Below, piece after piece: positions 42,660 through 51,526 of a stretch of 64,000 nucleotides of DNA (within the stretch, counting starts at the first letter, position 1; the number at the start of each line of letters is the position of its first letter). This DNA comes from DB1 sp049323655 (lineage in GTDB: Bacteria > Desulfobacterota > Desulfobulbia > Desulfobulbales > SURF-16): the NCBI GenBank assembly GCA_049323655.1, contig JBMONO010000024.1, forward strand, positions 1 through 64,000, given 5' to 3'. The position numbers and the translations under genes are program-made. The notes under the pieces were generated by a model. That model had not been told where the DNA came from and did not search any database. It saw only the letters and a list, made by a program, of their open reading frames with translations.

Positions 42660-42803
42660 TTATTCCGTGTCCTCGGCGGGAGGAGCCGTTCCTTCCGGTG
42701 CTCCCTGTTTTTTCTCCTGTTTGCGCTGTTGTTTTTCTTCCTTCTTTTTTTTCTTTGCGATTTCCTTCTGCCGTTTTTCAAAGGAATAGGTGTTTTTGGC
42801 CAA
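42660..42803 (-). CDS. small Lys/Glu/Gln-rich protein with TTG start
   Basis: 47 residues. The start is TTG at 42803, preceded seven bases earlier by GAGGAG. The sequence opens MAKNTYSFEKRQKEIAKKKK, continues with alternating Lys/Glu/Gln and ends in a Pro/Ala/Glu/Asp tail. It is a highly charged single helix with a disordered end. Small proteins with the opening AKNxYSFEKRQKE occur, from memory, in many proteobacteria; no function is known to me. It lies between the convergent FKBP gene and the cold-shock gene. Codon phase and ribosome-binding site favour a real gene, and its shortness makes it easy to miss. Confidence 0.72.
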   Translation of the reverse strand: MAKNTYSFEKRQKEIAKKKKKEEKQQRKQEKKQGAPEGTAPPAEDTE

Positions 42804-42982
42804 TTGGGTGCTCCTCGAGTTGAATGAAGTGCAGTGGGGCGTTCATTTGTTCAATGAGAAATGCAAGGGCAGGATTTTTCTGTTTCTGTTTGTCCTGTTT
42901 GTCGCTTTGTTCCGGTGATGCGGGCAGGTGCCGGGACACATTTGTCGGTGTCGGCATTCCGGGCAGTCGTGCAAAAAAAAAA

Positions 42983-43004
42983 CCCCGCATCGTGCGGGGT
43001 TTTT
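42983..43004 (-). terminator. intrinsic terminator of the cold-shock gene
   Basis: CCCCGCA / TGCGGGG with a 3-base loop, followed on the minus strand by about ten T. The A-run on the other side makes it usable in both directions. Confidence 0.9.
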
Positions 43005-43025
43005 CGCAATGGTCACTGACCAGGC

Positions 43026-43226
43026 TTACATCTGGACCACATTCTCTGCCGCCGGGCCTTTCGGGCCGTCAACGATCGTGAATGTCACCCGTGCGCCTTC
43101 GGTAAGGGATTTGAATCCTTGCGCCTGAATGGCGGAATGATGGACAAAAACGTCCTTGCCGCCGTCCTGCTCGATGAAACCAAAACCCTTCGCATCGTTA
43201 AACCATTTAACTGTACCTTCTACCAT
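43026..43226 (-). CDS. cspA: cold-shock domain protein, CspA family
   Basis: 66 residues, full length. RNP1 is KGFGFIEQD and RNP2 is VFVHHSAI, the two nucleic-acid-binding motifs of the five-stranded OB fold; the sequence starts GTVKWFNDAKGFGFI as in CspA. It binds single-stranded RNA or DNA and melts RNA structure. A long leader upstream contains hairpins, as is common for cold-shock genes. Whether it is cold-induced cannot be told. Confidence 0.96.
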   Translation of the reverse strand: MVEGTVKWFNDAKGFGFIEQDGGKDVFVHHSAIQAQGFKSLTEGARVTFTIVDGPKGPAAENVVQM

Positions 43227-43324
43227 CTTGTACTACTCCTTGTGAACAGGGTTCCATTGGGGAACCACATGAAAATTGTCCGACCTGCCGGTGCGGCAAA
43301 GTCGGGTGCAGCGTGTTTGCACAA

Positions 43325-43365
43325 ACAAAAAAACCGCACTTCCTTGCGAGGATTGTGCGGTAATC
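43325..43365 (-). terminator. intrinsic terminator upstream of the cold-shock gene
   Basis: On the minus strand CCGCAC pairs with GTGCGG around an inner stem (CCTCGCAAGG) and is followed by seven T. It would end transcription from the membrane-protein gene at 43641-44117 or act within the cspA leader. Confidence 0.65.
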
Positions 43366-43454
43366 TTTTCGTAATTTCATACTACAAACATATTCTGCAC
43401 ACTGTATGAAAACTAAAATACATGGTTTGCCGATAAATAGCGACATATTTCTTG

Positions 43455-43583
43455 GATAGTTACGGAAAAACTGAGAATCAACCACGGAGACCGCAGAGTA
43501 CACAAAGGTAACTGATTGCAAGTAAAGATGTTTTCCCTGCGCCCTCTGTGGTGGAAAAAGACTTTTTACGGTTTTGTCAATCT
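43455..43583 (-). repeat. family A interspersed palindromic repeat, copy A8
   Basis: Reverse orientation. It contains CCACGGAGACCGCAGAG, the inverted partner CTGCGCCCTCTGTGG and the end CTTTTTACGGTTTTGTCAA. Confidence 0.83.
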
Positions 43584-43640
43584 TAAGCAGCAGAGAATAC
43601 CCTGCTCGGCTGTGGCGTATTGTCCCGGGCGGGGCTGCGT

Positions 43641-44117
43641 TTACAGCCCGAAGGCGCTGGAGCCGAAAATGACGATACCGGAAAAAAGCGGGACGGCCAG
43701 GGAGGAGGCAAAGGTATCCTGCAAGGGGAAGTTGAAGTCGAAGAGGCGGATACAGAAGATCGCGGTGGCCAGCAGCGCCATGGGAACGGCCATGATGATG
43801 CCGAGTTCGAGCCAGAGATTCGCCCCCAGGTCGAAGTAGAGGAACAGCGCGCCGACAAAGACCAGGCTGATCACCAGTCTGCTGGTTTCAAGCAGCACCT
43901 TGGAAAGCAGATACATAAGAGAATGCAGACCCATGAGGTCCATCAGGTAGACCACGCCGTAGCAGATAAGGCAGCCGGCGGCCGTGCCGGCGAAAAGCAG
44001 GCGTTGGTGGTCGGTCAGATAGGCGATCATCTCCTGATGAGAGGCCTGTAAATCAACCCCCATGTTGATGCGGACAGTGAACCAGAGCAGGATGGTGGCT
44101 GCGATATATTTCAACAT
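43641..44117 (-). CDS. four-helix integral membrane protein of unknown function
   Basis: 158 residues from the ATG at 44117 (MLKYIAAT). It has four hydrophobic segments, about residues 3-18, 40-62, 78-100 and 108-155, with few polar residues in between. No motif is recognised. It lies 64 bp downstream of the PII-like gene on the same strand. PII-like proteins often sit next to the membrane transporter they control, so the pair may be a regulated membrane protein and its sensor; this is inference only. Confidence 0.68.
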   Translation of the reverse strand: MLKYIAATILLWFTVRINMGVDLQASHQEMIAYLTDHQRLLFAGTAAGCLICYGVVYLMDLMGLHSLMYLLSKVLLETSRLVISLVFVGALFLYFDLGANLWLELGIIMAVPMALLATAIFCIRLFDFNFPLQDTFASSLAVPLFSGIVIFGSSAFGL

Positions 44118-44181
44118 GGATCTGGCCGTTTCCCGGTATTCGTTGGCAAGAGTGAGCGGTGAGCGACAGACGGCCGGCTGA

Positions 44182-44493
44182 TCAGAGAAAACCGATGGCC
44201 CGGTCGATCTTGTGGAGAAAGGCGAACCCTTTGCCCTTTTCATTGAGCTGCGCCTTGTTCACCACCGCCTGGAAGACGCCGTCTACCTGGTGCTGTTTGG
44301 TGATGATCAGGATGATCTCCTTTTCCGGTTTGATAAAGCGGCCGAGCAGCCCCAGTTTTTCCCGGACGCCCCGGCCGCGGCCGTAATAGATGGTCGCCCC
44401 TTCGGCGCCGGCCTGCAGGGCGGCATCGACGACCCGGTCCGCCTCGCCCCGTTGTACGATACAGGTGATCAGATTCAAGTTTTCCTCAACCAT
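44182..44493 (-). CDS. PII-like signalling protein
   Basis: 103 residues with the ferredoxin-like PII fold pattern: LNLITCIVQRGEADRVVDAALQAGAEGATI, a T-loop stretch YYGRGRGVREKLGLLGRF, then EIILIITKQHQVDGVFQAVV and a C-terminal FLHKIDRAIGFL. The canonical GlnB T-loop tyrosine and B/C-loop nucleotide motifs are not complete, so this is a PII-like relative rather than GlnB. It is paired with the small membrane protein downstream. The ligand and target are unknown. Confidence 0.8.
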   Translation of the reverse strand: MVEENLNLITCIVQRGEADRVVDAALQAGAEGATIYYGRGRGVREKLGLLGRFIKPEKEIILIITKQHQVDGVFQAVVNKAQLNEKGKGFAFLHKIDRAIGFL

Positions 44494-44650
44494 CGGCTTC
44501 CTCGTCGGATAAAATGGTGTTTTCCTCGATTGGCCGGGCGCATCGCCGCTGTCCCGGCTATGGATATTTTATCTTATGCCCATGCCGGGGGAAAAATCAA
44601 GGAAGGAGAGACGCGGCCGCAAAATGTGATGCAATGCCTCTGGCCTGTTG

Positions 44651-45169
44651 TTACCATTTTTCCAGGTGAACACATTCCTGCCGGAAACGGGTGCGCGGCT
44701 CGGGATGCTCCGCCGGCCAGCCGATGGCGATGGCGCACATGGGAATGATGGAGGCAGGCAGGGCGAACATCTCCCGGATCGCCGCCATCCTGTCCGGACG
44801 GGGATGGACGCCGAGCCAGCATGTCCCTAGTCCCATGGTGTTGGCGGCGAGCAGGATGTTTTCCACCGCCGCGCTCAGATCCTGGAGCAGGTACGATTCC
44901 TGCCGGTCGTGGGCCCGGTCGATGTCGCCGCAGACGACAAAGGCCGCGGTGGCCTGGCGCAGCATTTTGCCATGGGGGAGCAGGTCGCAGAGCTGGTCGA
45001 TGTTTTCCCGCCGGGTCAGCACGATGAAGTGCCAGGGGTCTTTGGCCACCGCCGACGGCGCGGCCATGCCGGCCTCCAGCAGGTCGTGCAGCATTTCCGG
45101 GGGCACTGGTCTGCTGTCGTATTTACGGATGCTGCGTCTGTTGAAGATGAAGTTCAGGGCTGGATTCAT
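44651..45169 (-). CDS. nitroreductase-family FMN oxidoreductase
   Basis: 172 residues from the ATG at 45169. The family markers are NRRSIRKYDSRPVPPEML (FMN phosphate contact by the Arg pair), AAPSAVAKDPWHFIVL, a dimer helix with LQDLSAAVENILLAANTMGLGTCWLG and AIGWPAEHPEPRTR near the end. The enzyme would be a flavin-dependent NAD(P)H reductase of nitro- or quinone-like compounds; the physiological substrate is not predictable. Gene order with the small membrane protein 31 bp upstream suggests co-transcription. Confidence 0.92.
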   Translation of the reverse strand: MNPALNFIFNRRSIRKYDSRPVPPEMLHDLLEAGMAAPSAVAKDPWHFIVLTRRENIDQLCDLLPHGKMLRQATAAFVVCGDIDRAHDRQESYLLQDLSAAVENILLAANTMGLGTCWLGVHPRPDRMAAIREMFALPASIIPMCAIAIGWPAEHPEPRTRFRQECVHLEKW

Positions 45170-45200
45170 GGGTGTGTTCCTTGTCTCTGGTTGCGGTTTG

Positions 45201-45419
45201 TCATGCCCCCTTGGCGGCGACCACGGATTTGGCGACGAGCAGCAGCCAGGGGATTCCGTGCATGATGAAGTCGAACCAGTCCAGCGGCCGCACCAGTTCG
45301 CTCCGGAACAGCATCTGGAGTTTTTCCCAGATGTGGGGCGGATGAAAGGGGGCAAGCCCGAGGGTTAGGCAGGCGATAATGATCAGACTCCAGGGGGTGG
45401 CGTCAAGCAGTTTTTCCAT
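45201..45419 (-). CDS. small membrane protein
   Basis: 72 residues. Two hydrophobic helices (about 9-25 and 50-68) are linked by a conserved-looking loop, LAPFHPPHIWEKLQMLFRSELVRPLDWFDFIMHG. Proteins of this size with the same pattern exist in many bacteria, from memory, without a known function. It is 31 bp upstream of the nitroreductase gene and divergent from the glycosyltransferase gene. Confidence 0.72.
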   Translation of the reverse strand: MEKLLDATPWSLIIIACLTLGLAPFHPPHIWEKLQMLFRSELVRPLDWFDFIMHGIPWLLLVAKSVVAAKGA

Positions 45420-45558
45420 GGCGGCGATGTCTCGTTTTTTCGGGGTGCAAGGGATGTCGTTTTTTTTCTACTATGCGCAAAAACAGGAAAAATGTCGATC
45501 GGGATTTGCCTGTCTCGCGGCGAAAATGGTCATGAATCCTTTGTCTGGGGTGGTGGGT

Positions 45559-46722
45559 ATGAATTTTTTTTTCTGGCTGGCGCTTGCCACCCTGGCGGCA
45601 CTGATTACTTTCGGGATCGACGGTATCCTTGGCGCTCGCCGCATCCGGCGTCTTGATGATATCCCGCCGGAGATGAACGGAAGGTGGCCCTCGGTCTCCA
45701 TCATCATCCCGGCCCTGAACGAGGAGGAGCACATCGAAGAGGCCCTTGGCTCGGTGCTCGCCCTCGATTACGAGCCGCTCGAGATCATCGTCGTCAACGA
45801 CCGGTCAACCGACGCCACTGGCACCATTCTGGAAAGGATGGCCCGCCGTTATCCGCGGCTCACTGTCCTTCATGTCGAGAACCTGCCGCAGGGCTGGCTC
45901 GGCAAGAGCCATGCCCTGCACTGCGGGGCGGAACGGGCCGGCGGTGAGCTGCTGCTCTTCACCGACGCGGACGTCACCCTGGAGCCAAGTACCTTGAAAC
46001 GGGCGGTGGCGGCCATGGTCAGCGACCGCCTCGACCATCTCACCCTCTTTTTCCGGGCGCTGCTGCCGTCGAGCCTGCTGCGCATGGTCGTGCTCGAATT
46101 CGGCGTTGTCCTGGTCGCCTTTCTCCGTCCCTGGCAGGTCCGGCATCGCGCCTCCCGGCGCTTCATCGGCATCGGCGCCTTCAACCTGGTCCGGGCCGCC
46201 GGCTACCGCCGGGCCGGCGGCCACCTGCCGATCCGCCTCTGTCCCCTCGATGACATCATGCTCGGCCGGTTGCTGAAGAGTCGGGGACTTTGTCAGGATT
46301 GCCTCTACGGCGCCCGGTTTGTCACGGTGCCCTGGTATGCCTCCCTGCGGGAGATGTCGAGCGGGCTGATAAAAAATACCTTTGCCGCCCTCGACTACAG
46401 CGTCACCAGGCTTTTGCTGCTGACCCTGCTGCAACTGGCCGGCGGTATCTGGCCGGTGTGGGCCCTTTTTCTGTGTCATGGTCCGACCCGGCTGCTGAAC
46501 GGCGCCATCGTCATGCTGCAGGGGATTTTTTTTGTGATTGCGGCGCGCTACAGCGGCATGCAGTGCCGCGATGTGTTCTGGTTCCCGGTCACCCCCTATC
46601 TGCGGCTTGCCATGGCCTGGAAGGCGGTGCTGGTCACTCTGTGGCGCGGTGGGATCGTCTGGCGCGGTACGTTTTATTCGCTGAAAGAGCTCAAACAGGG
46701 GAGATTTTCCGGCAGTCGCTGA
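45559..46722 (+). CDS. family 2 glycosyltransferase, membrane-bound
   Basis: 387 residues from the ATG at 45559, preceded by GGTGGTGGG; the Met at 45532 is possible. An N-terminal membrane helix is followed by the GT2 domain: VSIIIPALNEEEHIEEAL, VVNDRSTDAT, the nucleotide-sugar metal motif FTDADV, and acceptor-site FIGIGAFNLVRAAGYRRAGG with PLDDIMLGRLLK. Three or four C-terminal membrane helices follow, as in lipid-linked glycosyltransferases such as HpnB-type proteins. The sugar and acceptor are unknown. It is convergent with the GGDEF-EAL gene; the stop codons almost touch. Confidence 0.88.
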   Translation: MNFFFWLALATLAALITFGIDGILGARRIRRLDDIPPEMNGRWPSVSIIIPALNEEEHIEEALGSVLALDYEPLEIIVVNDRSTDATGTILERMARRYPRLTVLHVENLPQGWLGKSHALHCGAERAGGELLLFTDADVTLEPSTLKRAVAAMVSDRLDHLTLFFRALLPSSLLRMVVLEFGVVLVAFLRPWQVRHRASRRFIGIGAFNLVRAAGYRRAGGHLPIRLCPLDDIMLGRLLKSRGLCQDCLYGARFVTVPWYASLREMSSGLIKNTFAALDYSVTRLLLLTLLQLAGGIWPVWALFLCHGPTRLLNGAIVMLQGIFFVIAARYSGMQCRDVFWFPVTPYLRLAMAWKAVLVTLWRGGIVWRGTFYSLKELKQGRFSGSR

Positions 46723-49209
46723 TCAGTCCGGCTGTATATAGCCCTTGCTGAGAAATGCCCCCATTTTTTCCTCCGGCACCGGTGGGCTGTAGAAGTAGCC
46801 CTGGATCTGATCGCAGCCGTTTTTCTTGAGAAAGGTGAGCTGGTCGCGTCGTTCGACCCCCTCGGCCACCACCTGGAGATCAAGGCTCTTGGCGATATTG
46901 ATGATGGCGGTGGTGATGGCGGCGCTGTCGGGGTTGGCCGGAATGTCATCGATAAAACTCTTGTCGATCTTGATGGCGTTGATCGGCAGCTTTTTCAGGT
47001 AGTAGAGGGAGGAGTAACCGGTGCCGAAATCATCGAGACTGATACGGATGCCACGCTCCCGCAGCCGGGAGAGCACGGCGATGGCCTCCTGTTCCCGTTC
47101 GAGCACCGCCCCTTCGGTGATCTCCAGTTCCAGACACTGGGGCGGGAAGGAGTATTCCTCCAGCCGCGTGACAATGCGCTCCAGCAGTTTTTCGTCCTTG
47201 AACTGCAAGGGGGAGAGATTGACCGCCACCGAGACGCGGGTGCCCTTGCTCAGCCATTTTCCGGTCGTCCGCAGGGCCTTGGCCAGCACCAGTTCGCCCA
47301 GGGGCAGGATGAGCCCGGTTTCCTCGGCCAGGGGGATGAACTCGGCCGGCGAGACGACGGTGCCGTCCGCCCGCAGCCAACGGGCCAGGGCCTCCATGCC
47401 GGTGACGAGCCCGGTGCGGATATCGATCTTTGGTTGATAAAAGACAACGATGTCGTCGCCCTTCTCAAGCGCTATGCGCAGGGCGTTTTCCAGGGTGAGA
47501 TAGCGTCTGGCCTTTTCGTCAAGTTCCTTGCGGAAGTATTTGCAGGTGTTGCCGCTTCGTTTCGCCTCGTACATCGCCAGTTCGGCGTTCTTGAAAAGCG
47601 TTTCGGCCTGCAATCCGTCGAAGGGGTAGATGCTCACCCCGATGCTGGCTGTGATGCGAACCTCTTCATTGTCGATGGCGAAGGGGGTGGAGATCGATTT
47701 CAGGATGTCGTCAACGATTTCCACCGATTTGACCATCATCCCCTCGCCATGCAGCAGCACGCAGAATTCGTCGCCGCCGAGGCGGGCGACCGTGTTTTCC
47801 TGGCAGAAAAGGGGAGACAGTCGTTCGGCGACGCCCTGCAACAGGATATCGCCGGCCACATGGCCGAGGCTATCGTTGATCCGTTTAAAGGAATCGATAT
47901 CAAGGGTAATCACCGCCACCTCTCCGCCCGGCTCCGCCCGTTTGATCGCCGTTTCCAGGTGCTCGGTCAACAGCTTGCGGTTGGCCAGTCCGGTGAGCGG
48001 GTCATGATATTCCTTGATCTTGATGGTTTCCTGCTGGCTTTTGACCTCGGTGAGATCGTGGAAGATGGAGACATAGCGGGAGGTCCGGCCCCGACCGTCC
48101 TTGACCGCCAGGATGGTCAGTTTTTCCGGGTAGACCTCGCCGTTTTTGCGACGGTTCCAGATCTCGCCGCTCCACCGGCCCTGCCGGCGGAGATCCTCCC
48201 ACATCCTTTCGTAAAAGGCCTTGTCCTGCCGTTCCGATTTGAGGATGCTGGGGTTGCGTCCCAGCACCTCGGCCGCGCTGTAGCCGGTGATCTCGGTGAA
48301 GGCCTTGTTCACCGAGAGGATCATGGCATTGGCGTCGGTGATCGCCACCCCCTCGATGATGTTCTCCAGCAGGTGGGTGGCCAGTTCAAGCTGGTTTTCC
48401 ACGCTTTTCAGCTCCGTGGTGTCGAGGAGAACGCCGAGGATATGGTCCGGGCTGTTCTCCGCGTCGCGGTAGAGCTCGCCCTCGGCCCGGACCGTCCGCC
48501 GCTCTCCGTCCGGCAGAATGATGGCGTGTTCGAGGACGTAGTGGTTGCCGGTGGCGATGGTCTCCGTCACCGCCGCTTCCAGTCGAGTGCGGTCGTCCGG
48601 CGGAAAGAAGGTGAGAACCTGTTCGTAGGAGGGGGCAAAACTCTGCGGCTCCCGGCCGAAGATGCGGAACACCTCGTCCGACCATTCCAGCCTGCCGGTC
48701 TTGAGATCCCAGAGCCAGTGGCCGATTTTGGCGACCCGCTGGGCCTCGGCAAAGGTTTTGTTGAGGCGCTCCAGCTCCCTTTCGTAGCGTTTCTGCTCGG
48801 TGATGTCGCGGCCGAGAACGACCAGGCCGCGTCTGGAGCCGTCTTCATAAAAGAGCGGAATCTTGATGATGTCGAAGGTGCGGGCCGGCCCGTCCTGGAC
48901 CGGGATGGTTTCTTCCGTCCGGAAAAGGGCGCCTGTCCGCCATGCCTGCTCGTCGCTCTCCTCGCAGCCGAGAAAGGCCTCCCGGTAGAACTCGCTGAAC
49001 TTCGCCAGCTCACTGTCCTTTTTCCCCTTGTAGGGAACATTTTCGAGTTCGAAAAGCCTGAGGTCATAGTCATTGGCGTGCAGCCACCGGCCTTCGCCAT
49101 CCTTGAAGCAGACGATGTCCGGCATGGCGTTGATGAGCACGGACAGCATCTCCAGGTCGTTTTCCAGGGCGGCGATCAGTTTTTTTGTGCGGGCGGCGGG
49201 TTGTTTCAT
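46723..49209 (-). CDS. PAS-GGDEF-EAL cyclic-di-GMP enzyme
   Basis: 828 residues, cytoplasmic. Three PAS domains (about 15-130, 150-265, 275-390) precede a GGDEF domain with intact active site RLGGDEF and an EAL domain with EALARW, followed by the conserved DDFGTGYSSL loop. Both catalytic signatures look complete, so synthesis or breakdown of c-di-GMP are both possible and PAS signals may set the balance. It fits with the two PilZ proteins of the cytochrome locus as a c-di-GMP circuit, though not adjacent to them. No RxxD inhibition site was checked in detail. Confidence 0.93.
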   Translation of the reverse strand: MKQPAARTKKLIAALENDLEMLSVLINAMPDIVCFKDGEGRWLHANDYDLRLFELENVPYKGKKDSELAKFSEFYREAFLGCEESDEQAWRTGALFRTEETIPVQDGPARTFDIIKIPLFYEDGSRRGLVVLGRDITEQKRYERELERLNKTFAEAQRVAKIGHWLWDLKTGRLEWSDEVFRIFGREPQSFAPSYEQVLTFFPPDDRTRLEAAVTETIATGNHYVLEHAIILPDGERRTVRAEGELYRDAENSPDHILGVLLDTTELKSVENQLELATHLLENIIEGVAITDANAMILSVNKAFTEITGYSAAEVLGRNPSILKSERQDKAFYERMWEDLRRQGRWSGEIWNRRKNGEVYPEKLTILAVKDGRGRTSRYVSIFHDLTEVKSQQETIKIKEYHDPLTGLANRKLLTEHLETAIKRAEPGGEVAVITLDIDSFKRINDSLGHVAGDILLQGVAERLSPLFCQENTVARLGGDEFCVLLHGEGMMVKSVEIVDDILKSISTPFAIDNEEVRITASIGVSIYPFDGLQAETLFKNAELAMYEAKRSGNTCKYFRKELDEKARRYLTLENALRIALEKGDDIVVFYQPKIDIRTGLVTGMEALARWLRADGTVVSPAEFIPLAEETGLILPLGELVLAKALRTTGKWLSKGTRVSVAVNLSPLQFKDEKLLERIVTRLEEYSFPPQCLELEITEGAVLEREQEAIAVLSRLRERGIRISLDDFGTGYSSLYYLKKLPINAIKIDKSFIDDIPANPDSAAITTAIINIAKSLDLQVVAEGVERRDQLTFLKKNGCDQIQGYFYSPPVPEEKMGAFLSKGYIQPD

Positions 49210-49372
49210 TTCGGTGTGCAGCAGGAGAAGAGGGCGTCAGATGGTGAGTTGTCATCCATTTCCGTTGTGTTTTCTCCCTTCCTATTTAATAATGGAAGAA
49301 AAGGGATGGCAACCGGTATTTTTGTTTTCCGCAGGCCACGGCTTCGGAAAAAAGCGGGGGAGGAGGTGCGGG

Positions 49373-49960
49373 ATGTGTTTGATCGGCAAGAAGACGCAAC
49401 AGGTCGCGGGCCTGCTGCTGGCCGGTATGCTGGTGAGTGGGAGTCAGGCGTTTGCCGACCGGCCCGAGTGGGCCGGCGGCAAGAAAGACGACCGGTATGA
49501 GGCAAGGGAGAGGCACGAAGAGCGTTATCGGAAAGATGACGACCATGGCCGCTACCGGGACGATGACCGGGGCCGCCATCGGGATGATGATCGTGACCGT
49601 TACAAGGACCGTTCCCGCGATGACCGGGAGAGGCGTTATGAGAACCGGCTTTATTTCAATGACAATCACCGCGGTGCGGTGCGCCAGTATTACCGGGATC
49701 ATTACCGGTCCGGCCACTGCCCGCCGGGGCTGGTCCGCAAGAACAACCGCTGCCTGCCGCCCGGCCAGGCCAAGAAGTGGGTGAGGGGGCGCCCCCTGCC
49801 CCGCGAGGTCATTTATTACGATGTCGCCCCCGAGATCCTCGTCCATCTCGGCCCGCCGCCGCCCAATCATCGTTTCGTCCGGGTGGCGGAGGATATCCTG
49901 CTCATCGCGGTGGGCACCGGCATGGTGATCGACGCCCTGGAGGATCTGAGCAACTACTGA
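49373..49960 (+). CDS. RcnB/CigR-family exported protein
   Basis: 195 residues from the ATG at 49373, set by AGGAGG at 49361-49366. The signal peptide ends near AFA. A middle region of about 75 residues is extremely rich in Asp, Arg and His, in repeats like DDRGRHRDDDRDRYKD, which could bind metal. A tail with CPPGLVRKNNRCLPPGQAKKW and VRVAEDILLIAVGTGMVIDAL is the RcnB/CigR C-terminal motif (periplasmic nickel/cobalt homeostasis in E. coli RcnB). Metal binding here is inferred. The gene is transcribed alone, divergent from the GGDEF-EAL gene. Confidence 0.8.
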   Translation: MCLIGKKTQQVAGLLLAGMLVSGSQAFADRPEWAGGKKDDRYEARERHEERYRKDDDHGRYRDDDRGRHRDDDRDRYKDRSRDDRERRYENRLYFNDNHRGAVRQYYRDHYRSGHCPPGLVRKNNRCLPPGQAKKWVRGRPLPREVIYYDVAPEILVHLGPPPPNHRFVRVAEDILLIAVGTGMVIDALEDLSNY

Positions 49961-50150
49961 GACGGGGCGGACTGGGCGCTGGCGAAAGGTGCGGATTGCG
50001 ACAGGGCGAACGGCGAAGAGCGATCAGCAAAGGTGCGGTCTGTGCGGTGGGAATGATAATTGGTTTTTTTGGCGGGGGAAAGGTTCGGGGAATGATGTTG
50101 CAGGCTAAAGGGCGACGTGACCCCTTTTGAATAACGAAGAAGGGCGTAAT

Positions 50151-51479
50151 ATGGCTGCAAATCATGAACCAGGCCTTATTCTTGCCGCTGGTGGTATCGT
50201 CTGGAAAATGGGGCACACCCCTGCGCTTCGTGTGATTGCCGTCATCCACCGTGCTCGCTACAACGATTGGTGCCTGCCCAAGGGCAAACCAGCAACGGAT
50301 GAATCACTCGAATCCACCGCCCTACGGGAAGTAAAGGAGGAAACAGGATGTGAGGCTAAAATCACGAATTTTGTCGGCACAATCACCTATACGGTAAAAG
50401 ATATACCCAAGGTCGTCTTTTTCTGGAACATGGATATTGTGGGCGACTGCGCCTTTACGCCTTCAGAAGAGGTCGATCAGCTTGTCTGGATGACACCTCT
50501 CGCGGCAATCGAACGGCTCGATCACCCTGAGGAGAGGCAACTCGTCGCCAGGACCATATCCCAAGGACAGAATATGAACTGTCAAAATTCGTCTTCAACA
50601 CTCGATTCTCTGCTAAGGTTTTTCTCGGCACGATATCGCCGGCTGTCCGGCTCGCTTGATGCATTCTGCAGTGAGCTGGAAGAGCTGATCTGTAAAACCG
50701 GCTCTTCCGAGCAATGCTGGGCAATGGCGGCGAGAGAACTGCTGGCGAACGCGGGAGAGGCTCTCCGCAAATTAAGGCTCGATGAAGGGTGGAAACTCTT
50801 TCACGCCGCAGTGCGAATGAGGGTGTTTGGTCTGCAGGAAAACGAGATACAAAATGAATCAGCTGTTGTAAGAGAGGAAGCCGACAAGCTCTCATCCTGG
50901 AGACAGAAGTCGATATACAAATTGATCGGCCATCCTGATTATGCCCCCCGCACAGTCTCGCACTACGAGCTTTATAGCGCCATGTTTATTCGGGATGAGC
51001 ATTACAATAATCAGGCATACAAAGACAGCTTGTCCAGAAAGAAAGCGCTGACCCTGATGCTGATTCTGTTGTTTCTGCTCATCTTTCTTTTCATCCTTTT
51101 CTGGTTCTGCGATCTTCCTCCATCTCGCGAAAGCGGGGGTGTCAATGATCAAGGGCGACTGCTCGGTGCCGTCCTTTTTGGCCTTCTTGGCAGTACGTTC
51201 AGCGCGATGACGAAAATGACTGATTCTGCAAAATCGTCGTCACGCATCCCCGAGATGGTCGGGAGTGCGCGCATCACCTTCCTCAGGGTGCTGATGGGTG
51301 GTGCTTCGGCAATGATCCTTTATGTGATTGTCAGATCCGGATTAATAAGCGCGATTACCGTTGACTCTGTTTTTTTGAAGTTGGATGAACCCTATCCGCT
51401 CTATCTCCTTTCATTTGTCAGTGGTTTTAGTGAGCGATTTGTCCTGAAGGCCATAGAAAAAATGGCCGGGAAAGATTGA
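50151..51479 (+). CDS. NUDIX hydrolase fused to a C-terminal membrane domain
   Basis: 442 residues from the ATG at 50151, with AAGAAGGG six bases before it. Residues 8-135 are a NUDIX domain with complete box G45-x5-E51-x7-R59-E60-V-K-E-E64-x-G66. About residues 150-290 are helical with no family recognised. Residues 300-325 and two or three segments after 340 are membrane helices, separated by the stretch LGAVLFGLLGSTFSAMTKMTD. NUDIX enzymes hydrolyse nucleoside diphosphate linkages; a NUDIX fused to a membrane module is unusual and recalls stress or defence effectors that couple nucleotides to membranes. The last 126 codons are part of a 426-bp exact tandem duplication. Confidence 0.82.
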   Translation: MAANHEPGLILAAGGIVWKMGHTPALRVIAVIHRARYNDWCLPKGKPATDESLESTALREVKEETGCEAKITNFVGTITYTVKDIPKVVFFWNMDIVGDCAFTPSEEVDQLVWMTPLAAIERLDHPEERQLVARTISQGQNMNCQNSSSTLDSLLRFFSARYRRLSGSLDAFCSELEELICKTGSSEQCWAMAARELLANAGEALRKLRLDEGWKLFHAAVRMRVFGLQENEIQNESAVVREEADKLSSWRQKSIYKLIGHPDYAPRTVSHYELYSAMFIRDEHYNNQAYKDSLSRKKALTLMLILLFLLIFLFILFWFCDLPPSRESGGVNDQGRLLGAVLFGLLGSTFSAMTKMTDSAKSSSRIPEMVGSARITFLRVLMGGASAMILYVIVRSGLISAITVDSVFLKLDEPYPLYLLSFVSGFSERFVLKAIEKMAGKD

Positions 51480-51526
51480 ATGGAATGGTGGAACAACAGA
51501 AAAGCGGCTTAACTCCTATTCCACTT
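51101..51526 (+). repeat. 426-bp tandem duplication, copy 1
   Basis: It runs from CTGGTTCTGCGATCTTCC through CCTATTCCACTT and contains the last part of the NUDIX-membrane gene plus 47 bp after its stop. Confidence 0.95.

Larger units (their letters stand above)
43227..43640. other. leader of the cold-shock gene, terminator and family A repeat
   Basis: The region holds a possible long 5' leader for the cspA-type gene, a terminator-like hairpin (about 43322-43365) and repeat A8. No gene is seen. Confidence 0.45.

Noticed and set aside
42356..42781. 141-codon minus-strand frame rich in Lys and Arg
   Set aside because: It overlaps the FKBP gene antisense and the true small gene in another frame.
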